Below are positions 39,169-52,200 of a stretch of DNA of 64,000 bases, piece after piece (within the stretch, counting starts at the first letter, position 1; the number at the start of each line of letters is the position of its first letter). Origin of the DNA: Hafnia alvei (GTDB lineage Bacteria > Pseudomonadota > Gammaproteobacteria > Enterobacterales > Enterobacteriaceae); assembly GCF_900095695.1 (NCBI RefSeq), contig NZ_FMIQ01000057.1, positions 124,001 to 188,000 on the forward strand, read 5' to 3'. The translations under genes were made by a program, and so were the position numbers. The notes beneath the pieces are model-generated. The model searched no databases, had not been told where the DNA came from, and saw nothing but the letters and a program-made list of their open reading frames with translations.

Positions 39169-40353
39169 TTATTTAGTGCTGTGACCGTGCAGGCGGTGAC
39201 GCGTCACGAAGCCCAACAGTAAACACATCACGAAGACCACAAGGTACAAGCCATTGGCGGTTGCCAGCGCTGCGTGAGCACCGCTTTTCGCCACGATTGG
39301 GCCAGTCACAATGAAGGTCAACATCGTACCGATGGTGCCGCAGGTTAGAATGAAGTTCACCAGCTTTGGTGAAGACACTTTGGTTTGCAGCGAGCCTAGC
39401 GTAATCAGCGTGGTGTAAATTGCGCTGCTGACAAAGCCCAGACCCAGAATGTACAGGCTCAGCATGCCAACCTGCTCGGTGGTGACGAACAGGTACATCA
39501 TCACGGTAGAGAGCGCAGCCAGAACGGTCACGATGCGTTGCAGATCGAAGAAACGCAGAATGAAGCTGAAGATCCACATCCCAACCATATAAGCAGTCCA
39601 GAAGTTACTGACTAACGCGCCAGCTTCTTCGATGCTCATATTGAAATGTTTGCTGGCGTATTCTGGCACCCACTGGATAAAGCCCAGCTGGCCGAGGATG
39701 TAGCACAGCGCGGCAATCGACAGGAATAGAACGCCGATACCCCATTTCTCTTTTACCACAGGCTCGCTCTGGTCGTCTTTTTTCTGACCCAAAATAGGGA
39801 AGTCAGACATTAGCGTCAGGACGAAAATGGCCAGATACAGCACACCGATGCAGGCGTAAACCCAGTACCACGTAACGTGATTAGCCAGCAGCGTAGCGGC
39901 AACGATGGGGAACACCATCCCTGCCATACTAAAGAAGGAGTCGGTGAACAGCAGGCGTGAACCGCGCTGGCGACCTTCATAGATATGGGTGATGAGGAAG
40001 GTACCGATAGACATGGTAATCCCGCTCACCACGCCCAGTACAAACATGCATAGGGAGAACATCACCAAGCTGTGGCCGACCATCAGGCCCGCAACGGCTA
40101 AGATCATCAGCACAAAGCCGAAAATCAGCTGGCGTTTAAGAGGGATAATTTCCATTAACCATGCGTTAAGGAAAATAGAGACCAAAATACCGGCATTAAG
40201 AAACGTGAAAGTGTTACTCATGCTGGAAATCGGCAGATTAAAGTATTCTGCGATATTGCCCATCACCATCCCGGTGACGATCACCAATGCACCGGTAAGT
40301 GCATAGGAGAAGAAACTGATCCATGTTAGGCGAATGCGGTTGCTGTTGGTCAT
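39169..40353 (-). CDS. tsgA: MFS transporter TsgA
   Basis: TsgA (YhfC) is a 12-segment major facilitator protein of the inner membrane; its substrate is not established, and the E. coli/Salmonella gene was named for tellurite and selenite resistance links. The 394-residue product closely follows E. coli TsgA from [21 protein letters not shown] to the end. MFS landmarks include [21 protein letters not shown] in the middle loop. It would directly neighbour nirB in E. coli; here codBA lies between. Confidence 0.95.
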   Translation of the reverse strand: MTNSNRIRLTWISFFSYALTGALVIVTGMVMGNIAEYFNLPISSMSNTFTFLNAGILVSIFLNAWLMEIIPLKRQLIFGFVLMILAVAGLMVGHSLVMFSLCMFVLGVVSGITMSIGTFLITHIYEGRQRGSRLLFTDSFFSMAGMVFPIVAATLLANHVTWYWVYACIGVLYLAIFVLTLMSDFPILGQKKDDQSEPVVKEKWGIGVLFLSIAALCYILGQLGFIQWVPEYASKHFNMSIEEAGALVSNFWTAYMVGMWIFSFILRFFDLQRIVTVLAALSTVMMYLFVTTEQVGMLSLYILGLGFVSSAIYTTLITLGSLQTKVSSPKLVNFILTCGTIGTMLTFIVTGPIVAKSGAHAALATANGLYLVVFVMCLLLGFVTRHRLHGHSTK

Positions 40354-40519
40354 AGCAAGGCCCGTGTCAGTAGTATTGAGAAATAGGAAAGTATTTACGA
40401 AGGATCAAACTAAGAATAATCGATCCCACAAGGCGGCGAATCCTAGCATAGTTGTAGGTGATTTTTGTGATATATGTCGATTTTTTGCTGTAACGATATG
40501 AATGAGTTTCTTACAAAAG

Positions 40520-40551
40520 CGATCTGAGTAGAAATTATTGATCTCAGATCG
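40520..40551 (-). terminator. Terminator-like hairpin after the LacI-type regulator
   Basis: CGATCTGAG and CTCAGATCG form a perfect 9-bp stem with a 14-base loop. On the minus strand the stem is followed by CTTTTGT, just past the regulator stop. Confidence 0.6.
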
Positions 40552-40558
40552 TCACAGA

Positions 40559-41536
40559 TTACCTTTTTGCCGCAATGACCGAACCACGATCGATGATGGT
40601 AGGCATAAAGACTTCCGCTGTACATTCGGGATCGATAAGGCGCTCGGTAGCATGGCGTGCCATGTCGGTGATAGGGAAATGAATGCTGGTTAATGCCGGG
40701 CGCACAAAGGCCGCACGTTCGCCGCTGTCATAACAAATTAGTGAGATATCGTTTGGGATCGTTAAGCGATGCTCGGTGATTGCCAGCAGTGCGCCAATCG
40801 CCATCTCTTCATTACAACAATAGATCGCGGTAGGTCGTCGGCTTTGTAAGAGTTTGTCTGCCATCTGATAACCGCTTTGCATATCATAATCACCCTCTAA
40901 GCAGGCAACGGGCAGCAGTCTGTCTGCGTCCATGGCATCGAGAAAACCTTGGCGGCGTAACTGGCTGGAATGGCGAGAGGAAGGGCCGCTGATACAGGCA
41001 ATTTTTGTGTGGCCTAAATCAATAAGCCGTTTTGTTGCCATTTGGCTGGCGCGGTGATGATCGAAGGTGATGCAACGATCTTCAAGGCCTGGCACTAAAC
41101 GATCCAAAATCGTAAAGGCTTTGCCTTCTTGCGCCAGCTTGCAGAGTTGCTCATCGCTCAGCGCTCTCACGTGTAGGATTAGCCCATCACAGCGTAGGTT
41201 ATATAAACGCTGAATGGCCTGCCATTCGTTGTCGGCGCTGTTTTTTCCCTGTGTCACCAAGAGCTGCTTACGGCGACTTTCCGCTTCACTTTGTACGTTA
41301 TCCATCAGCGCACCAAAAAAACCACCGCGATAAGAGGTCGTGACTAAGCCGATCGTTTGGCTTTGGTTCGACGCCAGCGCCCGCGCGGCTGGGTGTGGGC
41401 TATAACCTAACTCGGTGATGGCGGCTTCAACCATGAGACGCGTTTTTTCTTTGACGTTGCTATCGCCATTCACCACGCGTGAAACGGTGGCGCGAGAAAC
41501 ACCTGCAAATGCAGCAACGTCTTCAAGCGTCGTCAT
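40559..41536 (-). CDS. LacI/GalR-family transcriptional regulator
   Basis: The start at 41536 (MTTLEDVAAFAGVSRATVSRV) puts the LacI helix-turn-helix at residues 3-24 and follows AAGGAA; the frame extends ten codons further. The 325 residues comprise the DNA-binding headpiece with hinge (HPAARALASNQSQTIGLV) and a periplasmic-binding-protein-like effector domain. It lies 66 bp downstream of the GH4 glycosidase gene on the same strand, so it probably controls that gene and itself. The likely operator is the perfect palindrome at 43050-43071. It resembles the AscG/GalR group, but its effector cannot be named from sequence. Confidence 0.85.
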   Translation of the reverse strand: MTTLEDVAAFAGVSRATVSRVVNGDSNVKEKTRLMVEAAITELGYSPHPAARALASNQSQTIGLVTTSYRGGFFGALMDNVQSEAESRRKQLLVTQGKNSADNEWQAIQRLYNLRCDGLILHVRALSDEQLCKLAQEGKAFTILDRLVPGLEDRCITFDHHRASQMATKRLIDLGHTKIACISGPSSRHSSQLRRQGFLDAMDADRLLPVACLEGDYDMQSGYQMADKLLQSRRPTAIYCCNEEMAIGALLAITEHRLTIPNDISLICYDSGERAAFVRPALTSIHFPITDMARHATERLIDPECTAEVFMPTIIDRGSVIAAKR

Positions 41537-41602
41537 GGTCAAATTCCTTATGATAATTGAATCCAAGTTCCTTCTTGCGGCGAAGCAACGAAGGTATTGC
41601 GG

Positions 41603-42910
41603 TTAATTAAATTGTGGCAGATACGCTTTGTTTACGGCTAGTACTTCATCCAATAAAGGTGAAGCCAGTCCCGCGTCGCCGATTAACGGGTTAGTGACCA
41701 GCGCTAGCAGCGCAGATTTTCTGTCGCCGTGTACGGCGGCTTCAATCGTCAGGCATTCGAAAGATTTCACCTGCTGTGTGAGACCCACCATGGACACGGG
41801 GAGCGAACCGAATGCGAGAGGGTGCGCACCTTGAGCATCTACGATGCAGTCGGTTTCGATCACGGCATCAGCAGGCAGGTCGTGAATTGCCCCACGGTTT
41901 AGCGTGTTGACGACCAAACGGGTGCCGAGATTATTGTGGATCGCGCATATGAGCTCTAGCGCAACCTCTGAATAAAATGAGCCGCCGCGGAAACTTAACT
42001 GTTCTGGTTTGTGGTCTAAATTTGGGTCGGCATATAGCGCAAAGAGCGCTTTCTCAACGTCCATCACCTGTTCAGCGCGGGTGCCTTCGGCGCTAGCCTC
42101 GGCGATTTCATCCTTCAACATCGTGCGGGTTCGATAGAAATAGCGGTGATAGGGGCAGGGTATGGCACCTAGCGCGCGCAGAAACTCTGGCGGCCACGGC
42201 TCTTCTTTGATGTTATTCATGGTGAGCGCCGCGCCATCGCAAAGCATGTCGATGACCCGTTGCGTCTGGTCTTGTCCATCGGCGGTGACCTGATGCACCC
42301 ACACCATATGGTTTAGGCCCGCGAAACGCAGCTGGACGCCTCGATATGGGCGCTGCAGCATTTTGGCAATCATGTGATGCATGGTGACGGGAACGTTGCA
42401 CAGGCCAATGATTTTGGCTTTGGTGTAGCGAGAAACCGCTTCGGTAACGATACCTGCTGGATTGGTGAAGTTAATGATCCAAGCATCGGGTGCCAGCTGT
42501 TCAACTTTGCGAGCGATATTCAACATGACAGGAATAGTGCGCAGCGCTTTAGCAAAACCGCCGACGCCGGTGGTTTCTTGCCCTATTAATCCAAACTTTA
42601 AGCCGAGGTGTTCGTCAGCCGCACGCGCCGGTAACTGACCTACGCGCAGCTGAGTTAATACAAAACTGGCTCCACGAATGGCATCATCGGGTGTGAAATG
42701 AACGCTGACCTTCACCTGCTCAAAGCCATGGCGTGCCAGCATTCGACGCGTGAGATCGGCAATGATCTCAACCTTGTGACGGCCTGCTTCAACGTCAACC
42801 AACGCCAATTCAGACAGTGGAATTTGCTGAGCACGCTGGATAATGCCTTCAACCAATTCCGGTGTATAACTGCTGCCTCCACCGATGATGGCAACTTTTA
42901 TCGGGATCAT
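41603..42910 (-). CDS. 6-phospho-beta-glucosidase, glycoside hydrolase family 4
   Basis: GH4 enzymes cleave phosphorylated glycosides by an NAD- and Mn-dependent redox mechanism. The 435-residue protein opens with an NAD-binding fold (VAIIGGGSSYTPELVEGII, near 6-24) and has NFTNPAGIVTEA (near 150). The conserved CNVP (the metal-binding Cys region, near 172), AGLNHMVW (near 200) and the PCPYHRYFY segment follow. By eye it is closest to LicH/CelF-type 6-phospho-beta-glucosidases such as Bacillus LicH. It forms a two-gene unit with the LacI-type regulator. No phosphotransferase permease is encoded nearby, so its phospho-sugar must be imported by a system elsewhere. Confidence 0.9.
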   Translation of the reverse strand: MIPIKVAIIGGGSSYTPELVEGIIQRAQQIPLSELALVDVEAGRHKVEIIADLTRRMLARHGFEQVKVSVHFTPDDAIRGASFVLTQLRVGQLPARAADEHLGLKFGLIGQETTGVGGFAKALRTIPVMLNIARKVEQLAPDAWIINFTNPAGIVTEAVSRYTKAKIIGLCNVPVTMHHMIAKMLQRPYRGVQLRFAGLNHMVWVHQVTADGQDQTQRVIDMLCDGAALTMNNIKEEPWPPEFLRALGAIPCPYHRYFYRTRTMLKDEIAEASAEGTRAEQVMDVEKALFALYADPNLDHKPEQLSFRGGSFYSEVALELICAIHNNLGTRLVVNTLNRGAIHDLPADAVIETDCIVDAQGAHPLAFGSLPVSMVGLTQQVKSFECLTIEAAVHGDRKSALLALVTNPLIGDAGLASPLLDEVLAVNKAYLPQFN

Positions 42911-43049
42911 GCGAGAGTCTCCGTTTTATCTGGCAATGAGGGTTTCGATGATCATCAGGGCAACAGAGGAGCCGCGAGACAAATAGCGTTGGGTTTATCA
43001 CCCGCCTCATAAACCTGATAAATCAGATAGTGTTTTTTGCATTTATCAT

Positions 43050-43071
43050 AAAATGAGAGCGCTCTCATTTT
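43050..43071. promoter_or_regulatory. Perfect 22-bp palindrome, probable LacI-family operator
   Basis: AAAATGAGAGC followed directly by its complement gives a perfect 22-bp palindrome with a central GAGAGCGCTCTC. A CG at the dyad centre is typical of LacI/GalR operators. It lies 140 bp upstream of the GH4 gene and is the best candidate target of the linked regulator. Confidence 0.75.
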
Positions 43072-43101
43072 GGTTTAAGACTAGCAACTTCCATCAATCG
43101 G

Positions 43102-43121
43102 TTTGCGAGTCAGTTCGCAAA
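43102..43121. promoter_or_regulatory. TTTGCGA-N6-TCGCAAA dyad (CRP-S-like)
   Basis: A perfect 7-bp inverted repeat, TTTGCGA and TCGCAAA, separated by GTCAGT. The TGCGA-N6-TCGCA core is the form described for Sxy-dependent CRP-S sites, as opposed to TGTGA-N6-TCACA. It lies about 215 bp upstream of ppiA and 190 bp upstream of the GH4 gene. A looser CRP-like site, TGTGA-N6-TTGCA, lies at 43156-43171. Confidence 0.5.
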
Positions 43122-43336
43122 AATTCATTTTTGAATAATTAGGTGGAGGATGAAGTGTGATCTTGATTGCAAAATCAGGCATTTTTCGTCGCTAAGAGGC
43201 GGCATTTTTTCAGACTTATCCCATCGTTAAGTAAATGTGAGTAAATGGGTAGCTAATAGGCTAGCGCCTAATTAGAATCGATAAGTTAATTTGTTGTTCA
43301 CCTGCTTTGAAAAAGCCCGCTGAGAAAGGATGTGTC

Positions 43337-43903
43337 ATGTTCAAGAGAGTATTCGTCACCCTAACCGCGCTATTTTCGCTGACGGTAATGGCTCCGGCCG
43401 CATTGGCTGCGAACAGCCATGTTTTACTGTCGACGACCGCTGGTAATATTGAAATTGAGTTAGATAGTCAAAAAGCGCCGGTGTCGGTGAAGAACTTCCT
43501 CGACTACGTGAACAGCGGATATTACAACAACACGATTTTTCATCGTGTAATCCCTGGTTTTATGGTGCAGGGCGGTGGATTCACTGCGGACATGCAGCAG
43601 AAAACGACTAATGCGCCAATCAAAAACGAAGCAGATAACGGTTTGCGTAACCTGCGCGGCACTATCGCCATGGCGCGTACCGCTGAAAAAGACAGTGCAA
43701 CTAGCCAATTCTTTATTAACGTTGCCGATAATGCCTTCTTAGACCATGGCCAGCGTGATTTTGGTTACGCGGTATTTGGTAAAGTGACTAAGGGGATGGA
43801 CGTCGTCGACAAAATTGCTCAGGTACGCACGGAGAACGTTGGCCCATACCAGAATGTCCCTTCTAAGCCGATCGTGATTACGTCGGTAAAAGTACTGCCA
43901 TAA
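43337..43903 (+). CDS. ppiA: Periplasmic peptidyl-prolyl cis-trans isomerase A
   Basis: PpiA is a cyclophilin that speeds proline isomerisation in periplasmic proteins. The start at 43337 ([18 protein letters not shown]) follows AAAGGA and begins a clear signal peptide cleaved after AALAA near residue 24. The 188 residues match the E. coli protein (190), with [12 protein letters not shown] (near 75), [16 protein letters not shown] (near 117) and GYAVFGKV. An upstream TTG in frame is not supported. It is convergent with pabA; E. coli has yhfG and fic in between, which are absent here. Confidence 0.97.
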   Translation: MFKRVFVTLTALFSLTVMAPAALAANSHVLLSTTAGNIEIELDSQKAPVSVKNFLDYVNSGYYNNTIFHRVIPGFMVQGGGFTADMQQKTTNAPIKNEADNGLRNLRGTIAMARTAEKDSATSQFFINVADNAFLDHGQRDFGYAVFGKVTKGMDVVDKIAQVRTENVGPYQNVPSKPIVITSVKVLP

Positions 43904-43936
43904 TCTCTGACATTGAGTTTGATGCCATCATCTGAG

Positions 43937-43964
43937 ATTCCCGCCGCTGTTGGCGGGAATTTTG
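43937..43964. terminator. Terminator ppiA/pabA
   Basis: ATTCCCGCC, a 6-base loop and GGCGGGAAT are followed by TTTTG, 34 bp past ppiA and just before the convergent pabA stop. Confidence 0.85.
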
Positions 43965-43967
43965 TTT

Positions 43968-44543
43968 CTAGCGCTGCAAAAAATTCTTCAATAGCTGGTG
44001 GCCCTGCTCGCTTAAAATGCTTTCGGGATGAAACTGCACGCCCTCAACGTCTAGGGTACGATGCCGTACGCCCATTATCTCGTCGGGTTCGCCGTTGCGT
44101 TCACTCCATGCAGTAATCTCTAAGCAATTGGGCAGCGTCTCTTTTTCCAGAATCAATGAATGGTAGCGCGTTACCGTTAGCGGGTTATTTAAGCCATGAA
44201 ATACGCCGCTGTTGGTATGGCGAATGGCGCTGGTTTTGCCATGCATGACCTGACGAGCGCGAACCACGTTGGCACCGAAAACCTGTCCTAAGGCCTGATG
44301 ACCTAAACACACGCCTAACAAGGGTATTTTCCCTGCAAAGTGCTCGATAGCGGCTAGAGAAATCCCTGCATCATTTGGCGTACAAGGTCCCGGTGATATC
44401 ACCATATGCGAAGGCGCCAGCGCTTCGATTTGCTCAAGAGTGAGATCGTCGTTGCGGCGAACGATAACGTCGACGTCGAGTTCGCAAAAGTATTGATAGA
44501 GGTTGTAGGTAAAGGAGTCGTAGTTATCGATCAGCAACAGCAT
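43968..44543 (-). CDS. pabA: Aminodeoxychorismate synthase glutaminase subunit
   Basis: PabA supplies ammonia from glutamine to PabB for 4-amino-4-deoxychorismate, a folate precursor. The 191-residue class I glutamine amidotransferase has [14 protein letters not shown] (near 47-60), the nucleophile in [15 protein letters not shown] (Cys near 79) and the His/Glu pair in QFHPESIL (near 170). It begins [19 protein letters not shown]. It lies downstream of the DUF853 ATPase on the same strand. Confidence 0.97.
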   Translation of the reverse strand: MLLLIDNYDSFTYNLYQYFCELDVDVIVRRNDDLTLEQIEALAPSHMVISPGPCTPNDAGISLAAIEHFAGKIPLLGVCLGHQALGQVFGANVVRARQVMHGKTSAIRHTNSGVFHGLNNPLTVTRYHSLILEKETLPNCLEITAWSERNGEPDEIMGVRHRTLDVEGVQFHPESILSEQGHQLLKNFLQR

Positions 44544-44630
44544 CAGAGGTTCGCTTTGTACGGAAATGACATCAGATGCCCCGATGATAAATCATGCGAG
44601 GCATAAGTAAGAGCATAAGAAAGCCGGTGG

Positions 44631-46160
44631 TTATTTACGCCCGCCCATAATCGAGCCTAAAACGCCGCGCAAAATTTGGCGGCCTAGTGAACTTCCTACC
44701 TGACGCGCCATGCTTTTTGCGGCGGTTTGTACCACCCCATCTTTCTTGCCGCCGCGAGGACCGGTGGTGCCGAACAGAATTTCATTCAAGCTGCCCATCA
44801 ATCCACCGCCTTCTTGCGCGTTGGCCTCTGGTTTTTTCACGTCCTCAGCGCTGGCCTTTTCATCGCCGCTTTCAACCGTGCTGAAACCCTGCTGGGTTAT
44901 TTTTTCATAGGCGGATTCGCGATCGACGGCTTCGTCATAGCGACCATAAAGCGGCGAATGATTTAGGGCGTGATTCAATTCATCGGCGGTTAACGGCCCC
45001 ATACGGGATTCGGGCGCGATAACCATCGCGCGCTCAACGATAGTTGGACGGCCGCTTTCATCCAGGAATGAAACCAATGCTTCGCCTACGCCCAGCTCGG
45101 TAATGGCCTGCTCGGTGCTGAATTCGGGATTTGCGCGCAGGGTTTGCGCTGCGGCTTTCACGGCTTTTTGATCGCGTGGGGTAAACGCGCGTAGCGCATG
45201 TTGAACGCGATTGCCCAGTTGGCCGAGAACGTTATCCGGGATATCCAGTGGGTTCTGGGTGACGAAATAGATCCCTACGCCTTTAGAGCGGATCAGGCGT
45301 ACTACCTGCTCTATTTTATCCAGTAGGGCGCTAGGCGCGTCGTTAAACAGCAAATGAGCCTCATCGAAGAAGAACACCAGCTTTGGTTGCTCAACGTCAC
45401 CGACCTCAGGCAGCTGTTCAAACAGCTCGGCCAGCAGCCATAGGAGGAATACCGAGTAGAGCTTCGGCTGATTGATAAGCTTGTCGGCGGCCAGCAGATT
45501 AATAATGCCTTGCCCGTTGGCGTCGCAGCGCATCAGATCTTTGATATCTAGCATGGGCTCGCCAAAGAAATGATCGCCGCCTTGCTGATCCAGCGTCAGT
45601 AATCCGCGCTGAATAGCGCCAATGGAAGCGGTAGAAATATTGCCATACTGGGTGGTGAACTGTTTGGCATTATCACCAACAAACTGCACTACGGCGCGGA
45701 GGTCTTTCATATCGAGCAGCAGCAGGTTGCTGTCATCGGCAATTTTAAACACCAGCTGCAATACGCCGGACTGCACATCGTTTAAATCCAGCAGGCGAGA
45801 CAACAACAGCGGGCCCAAATCGGATACCGTGGCACGAATAGGGTGACCTTTTTCGGCAAAAATATCCCACGGAATGATCGGACACGCCTGCGGCGACCAG
45901 TCAGTGACCTGCAAAGCATCTAATCTTTTCTGTAATTTATCGGAAGGCGAGCCGGCAGCCGCGATGCCGGACAAGTCGCCTTTTACGTCGGCCAAAAATA
46001 CGGGAACACCAATACGAGAGAACTGCTCTGCCATTTTTTGTAGGGTCACGGTTTTCCCCGTACCCGTAGCGCCGGTAATCAGTCCGTGGCGGTTGGCCAG
46101 CGCCGGAAGAAGTTGCAGCGTGACTTTTTGATTCTTAGCAATGGTAAGCGGAGCGCTCAT
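44631..46160 (-). CDS. HerA-like ATPase, DUF853 family (YjgR-like)
   Basis: A 509-residue P-loop protein of the HerA/FtsK superfamily, similar by eye to E. coli YjgR, an uncharacterised cytosolic ATPase. The Walker A motif is [10 protein letters not shown] (near 30-39), Walker B is [13 protein letters not shown] (near 255-267), and [19 protein letters not shown] is a family landmark. The C-terminal tail is Gly/Ala rich ([15 protein letters not shown], and [16 protein letters not shown] at the end). In E. coli yjgR is elsewhere; here it is divergent from argD and upstream of pabA. Biological role is unknown. Confidence 0.88.
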   Translation of the reverse strand: MSAPLTIAKNQKVTLQLLPALANRHGLITGATGTGKTVTLQKMAEQFSRIGVPVFLADVKGDLSGIAAAGSPSDKLQKRLDALQVTDWSPQACPIIPWDIFAEKGHPIRATVSDLGPLLLSRLLDLNDVQSGVLQLVFKIADDSNLLLLDMKDLRAVVQFVGDNAKQFTTQYGNISTASIGAIQRGLLTLDQQGGDHFFGEPMLDIKDLMRCDANGQGIINLLAADKLINQPKLYSVFLLWLLAELFEQLPEVGDVEQPKLVFFFDEAHLLFNDAPSALLDKIEQVVRLIRSKGVGIYFVTQNPLDIPDNVLGQLGNRVQHALRAFTPRDQKAVKAAAQTLRANPEFSTEQAITELGVGEALVSFLDESGRPTIVERAMVIAPESRMGPLTADELNHALNHSPLYGRYDEAVDRESAYEKITQQGFSTVESGDEKASAEDVKKPEANAQEGGGLMGSLNEILFGTTGPRGGKKDGVVQTAAKSMARQVGSSLGRQILRGVLGSIMGGRK

Positions 46161-46373
46161 GGTCAGTCCTTAAGTGAAGAGGCGGAACGTAACTTCCAAG
46201 TTCAAAGTATAAGCACGCTGAATCTTAGTCTCAACTTTAACCGCTGTAATTGGGCAGGGATATTTTGACAAAACAAACGCAAATTACGGTTGCCATGAAG
46301 TGATTTATTATGCATATTTTGTGATTATATTTTCATTTGATGGCTGGCAAATCGTTGCTGGCGATGCGAATAA

Positions 46374-49681
<3,308 letters not shown>

Positions 49682-49687
49682 AGCTAA

Positions 49688-49716
49688 AGAAACCCGTGCA
49701 GCAAGGCTACACGGGC
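49688..49716 (-). terminator. Terminator of crp
   Basis: On the minus strand GCCCGTGTAGC and GCTGCACGGG pair with one mismatch around a 3-base loop, followed by TTTCTTT. It lies about 10 bp past the crp stop. Confidence 0.8.
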
Positions 49717-49724
49717 ATCATTTA

Positions 49725-50357
49725 TCAGCGAGTGCCGTAAACGACGATGGTTTTTCCGTGTGCGGAGATCAGGTTTTGATCTTCCAGCATCTTCAGAATA
49801 CGACCAACGGTTTCACGGGAACAGCCAACGATCTGGCCGATTTCCTGACGAGTGATCTTGATCTGCATACCATCTGGATGAGTCATGGCATCCGGCTGTT
49901 TGGCCAGATTAAGCAGGGTCTGAGCGATACGACCGGTTACGTCCAAGAACGCAAGGTTGCCGACTTTTTCAGAGGTAACCTGTAAACGGCTAGCCATCTG
50001 AGCAGACAGGCGCATCAGAATATCTGGATTGACCTGAATGAGCTGGCGGAATTTCTTGTAAGAAATTTCAGCCACTTCACAGGCGGTTTTTGCACGAACC
50101 CAGGCGCTACGTTCTTGCCCTTCCTCAAATAAGCCTAGTTCACCAATGAAATCGCCCTGATTCAGATAAGAAAGGATCATTTCTTTGCCTTCTTCATCTT
50201 TAATCAATACAGCAACGGAGCCCTTAACGATGTAGTACAGGGTTTCAGCCTTTTCACCTTGGTGGATCAGGGTACTTTTGGACGGATACTTGTGGATATG
50301 GCAATGAGACAAGAACCATTCAAGAGTCGGGTCTGTTTGCGGTTTGCCGAGAACCAT
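49725..50357 (-). CDS. crp: cAMP receptor protein CRP
   Basis: CRP is the cAMP-dependent global regulator of carbon-source genes. The 210 residues equal E. coli CRP in length and nearly in sequence. The cAMP pocket [18 protein letters not shown] is at about 72-89 and the recognition helix is in [15 protein letters not shown] (near 177-191). The dimerisation helix lies near 110-137. It is divergent from yhfA. Confidence 0.99.
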   Translation of the reverse strand: MVLGKPQTDPTLEWFLSHCHIHKYPSKSTLIHQGEKAETLYYIVKGSVAVLIKDEEGKEMILSYLNQGDFIGELGLFEEGQERSAWVRAKTACEVAEISYKKFRQLIQVNPDILMRLSAQMASRLQVTSEKVGNLAFLDVTGRIAQTLLNLAKQPDAMTHPDGMQIKITRQEIGQIVGCSRETVGRILKMLEDQNLISAHGKTIVVYGTR

Positions 50358-50687
50358 TCGCTATTATCCTCTGTTGTTATCGCTGCCCTAATATCGGGAT
50401 ACTGATCCTGACAGTGTGCTTATCGTGGCACGGGGCTTTGCTTATTAACTTGTTATAGCACTTCATAATCGAGATATAGAGTAATAGGCTAAGGTAATTA
50501 TTTCCTATAGTTATTGATCTATACCCGTTTCAATCCATAAAGATCCATTTCGGCATAGTTTGTAGCACAGCTTTGTGCAGGTGTCTTGTGTTGTCTCGCT
50601 TCAGCATCAAGAAGTGAGGCCTCGGATTGCCTGTTTTTCATAGAAAGCGTAGTCTGATGCCAAAATTTAACCAAAGGGGTGATAAAC
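50358..50687. other. Divergent intergenic region crp/yhfA
   Basis: This 330-bp gap must hold the crp and yhfA promoters. A poor CRP-like site, TGTGC-TTATCG-TGGCA, lies at 50415-50430 and might serve autoregulation. No other sites or small genes were convincing. Confidence 0.35.
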
Positions 50688-51095
50688 ATGCAGGCACGAG
50701 TGAAATGGGTTGAAGGGATGACTTTTCTGGGTGAATCTGCTTCAGGACACCAGATCCTTATGGATGGAAACGCTGGCGATAAAGCACCAAGCCCAATGGA
50801 AATGGTGCTCATGTCTGCGGGCGGATGCAGTGCGATTGACGTGGTGTCTATTTTGCAGAAAGGGCGAATGGACGTGCGCGACTGTGAAGTGAAATTAACC
50901 TCTGAGCGCCGCGAAGAAGCTCCTCGTTTGTTTACTCACATTAATCTGCATTTTATCGTCACCGGCAAAGGGCTGACCGATAAAGCCGTTGAACGTGCGG
51001 TTGCATTATCTGCTGAAAAGTATTGCTCGGTAGCGCTGATGTTAGGCCAAGCGGTGAATATTACCCACAGCTTTGAGGCTATCGTGGTTGAGTAA
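50688..51095 (+). CDS. yhfA: OsmC-family protein YhfA
   Basis: A 135-residue OsmC/Ohr-fold protein. The start at 50688 (MQARVKWVEGMTFLGES) aligns with E. coli YhfA. The conserved cysteine pair typical of the family is present in AGGCSAIDV (near 44) and EKYCSVA (near 111). OsmC proteins reduce organic peroxides, but the substrate of YhfA is not established. It is divergent from crp, as in E. coli, and convergent with the LysR gene three bases away. Confidence 0.95.
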   Translation: MQARVKWVEGMTFLGESASGHQILMDGNAGDKAPSPMEMVLMSAGGCSAIDVVSILQKGRMDVRDCEVKLTSERREEAPRLFTHINLHFIVTGKGLTDKAVERAVALSAEKYCSVALMLGQAVNITHSFEAIVVE

Positions 51096-51098
51096 CGA

Positions 51099-52010
51099 CT
51101 ACTCCCAAGCATAGTTCTGGCATTCCCAACGCAATAAATCCAAGAATCGCCGTGCTGTTAAGGTTAGCGGCGATTTTCGTGAATAGAACACGCAATACTG
51201 AGCGGTGGGTAGATCGTCGATAGGCAATGAACAGAGTGTATTCTCTAGCCCCAGTGGCGCCCGCATCGCCCGAGCCACGATGGTAAGGTATTGTGCCTGT
51301 TGTACCATGCTTAATGCGCAAACCACGGAGTCGGTTCGGATCGGTGATTGGCTAAGCTGGAGGTAAAAATTCCCCATCGCTAATTCTAGCTGTTGGTAGT
51401 AGCCCATATCAGTTTCGGGTATCAACCATTTTGCGTGCTTCAACTCTTCTAACGATTTTGCCTGAGCAAATGGGTTGTCTCGGTGGGCGATAATGCAAAA
51501 GGGCGATTCAAACAGCGGCTCACGTACGAGATCCATTGGCGTCGTTTCAGCGGTTAATGTGCCGATGGCGAAATCTAATTTGCCTTCACGTAAAGCCGGT
51601 AGAAGCGTCGAGAGCTGAGCCTCTTTGGCATGTATGTTGGCCTGTGGAAACTGACACTTAAAGGTATCAGCCGCTTGGGGAAACACGGTTAAGGTAATTA
51701 GCGAAGAAAAACCTACGGAGACAGAGCCTTGAGAATATTGGCTAATTTGTTCAATTTCGTCTGCCGCACGTTGTAATTCCTCCAAAATAAGCTGCGAGCG
51801 TGCCGCAAATGCGCTGCCTGTTTCAGTTAGCATCATTCCTTTGGCCCCGCGCACGATAAGCTGTGTGTTTAACGTATGCTCCAATTCCTTAATTGCTCTG
51901 CTTATTGCCGGCTGTGACTGGTTTAACGCGCGCGCTGCTGCGCGAATACTTCCTCGGCGAATCACTTCCTGAAACGTTTTTAGCTGCTGGATCTTTGGCA
52001 GATATTTCAC
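51099..52010 (-). CDS. LysR-family transcriptional regulator (AbgR-like)
   Basis: A GTG start at 52010 (then KYLPKIQQLKTFQEV) is chosen because AGGGGA lies just upstream; the frame extends 12 codons to an ATG. The 303 residues have the LysR helix-turn-helix in SIRAAARALNQSQPAISRAIKELE (near 19-42, described in parts) and an effector-binding domain. By eye it resembles AbgR, which controls p-aminobenzoyl-glutamate use. It is divergent from the MFS and M20 genes, a common layout for a regulator and its target operon. The cluster is absent at this position in E. coli. Confidence 0.85.
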   Translation of the reverse strand: MKYLPKIQQLKTFQEVIRRGSIRAAARALNQSQPAISRAIKELEHTLNTQLIVRGAKGMMLTETGSAFAARSQLILEELQRAADEIEQISQYSQGSVSVGFSSLITLTVFPQAADTFKCQFPQANIHAKEAQLSTLLPALREGKLDFAIGTLTAETTPMDLVREPLFESPFCIIAHRDNPFAQAKSLEELKHAKWLIPETDMGYYQQLELAMGNFYLQLSQSPIRTDSVVCALSMVQQAQYLTIVARAMRAPLGLENTLCSLPIDDLPTAQYCVFYSRKSPLTLTARRFLDLLRWECQNYAWE

Positions 52011-52200
52011 CGCGCTTCCCCTATCAATAAAAAGCATCACTCCCAAAAAAATGACATCTTACACAGTGTGGGTAAAGACGATATTTTCATCAATGCCATC
52101 TGGCGCGCAGTTAATAAAAAAAAGCGATGCACATCACATAAGCACCCTTATACCTTTGAGCCTCAGTCAGGGTTGACGCCGTTTAGCGAGGAGTTTGGCT

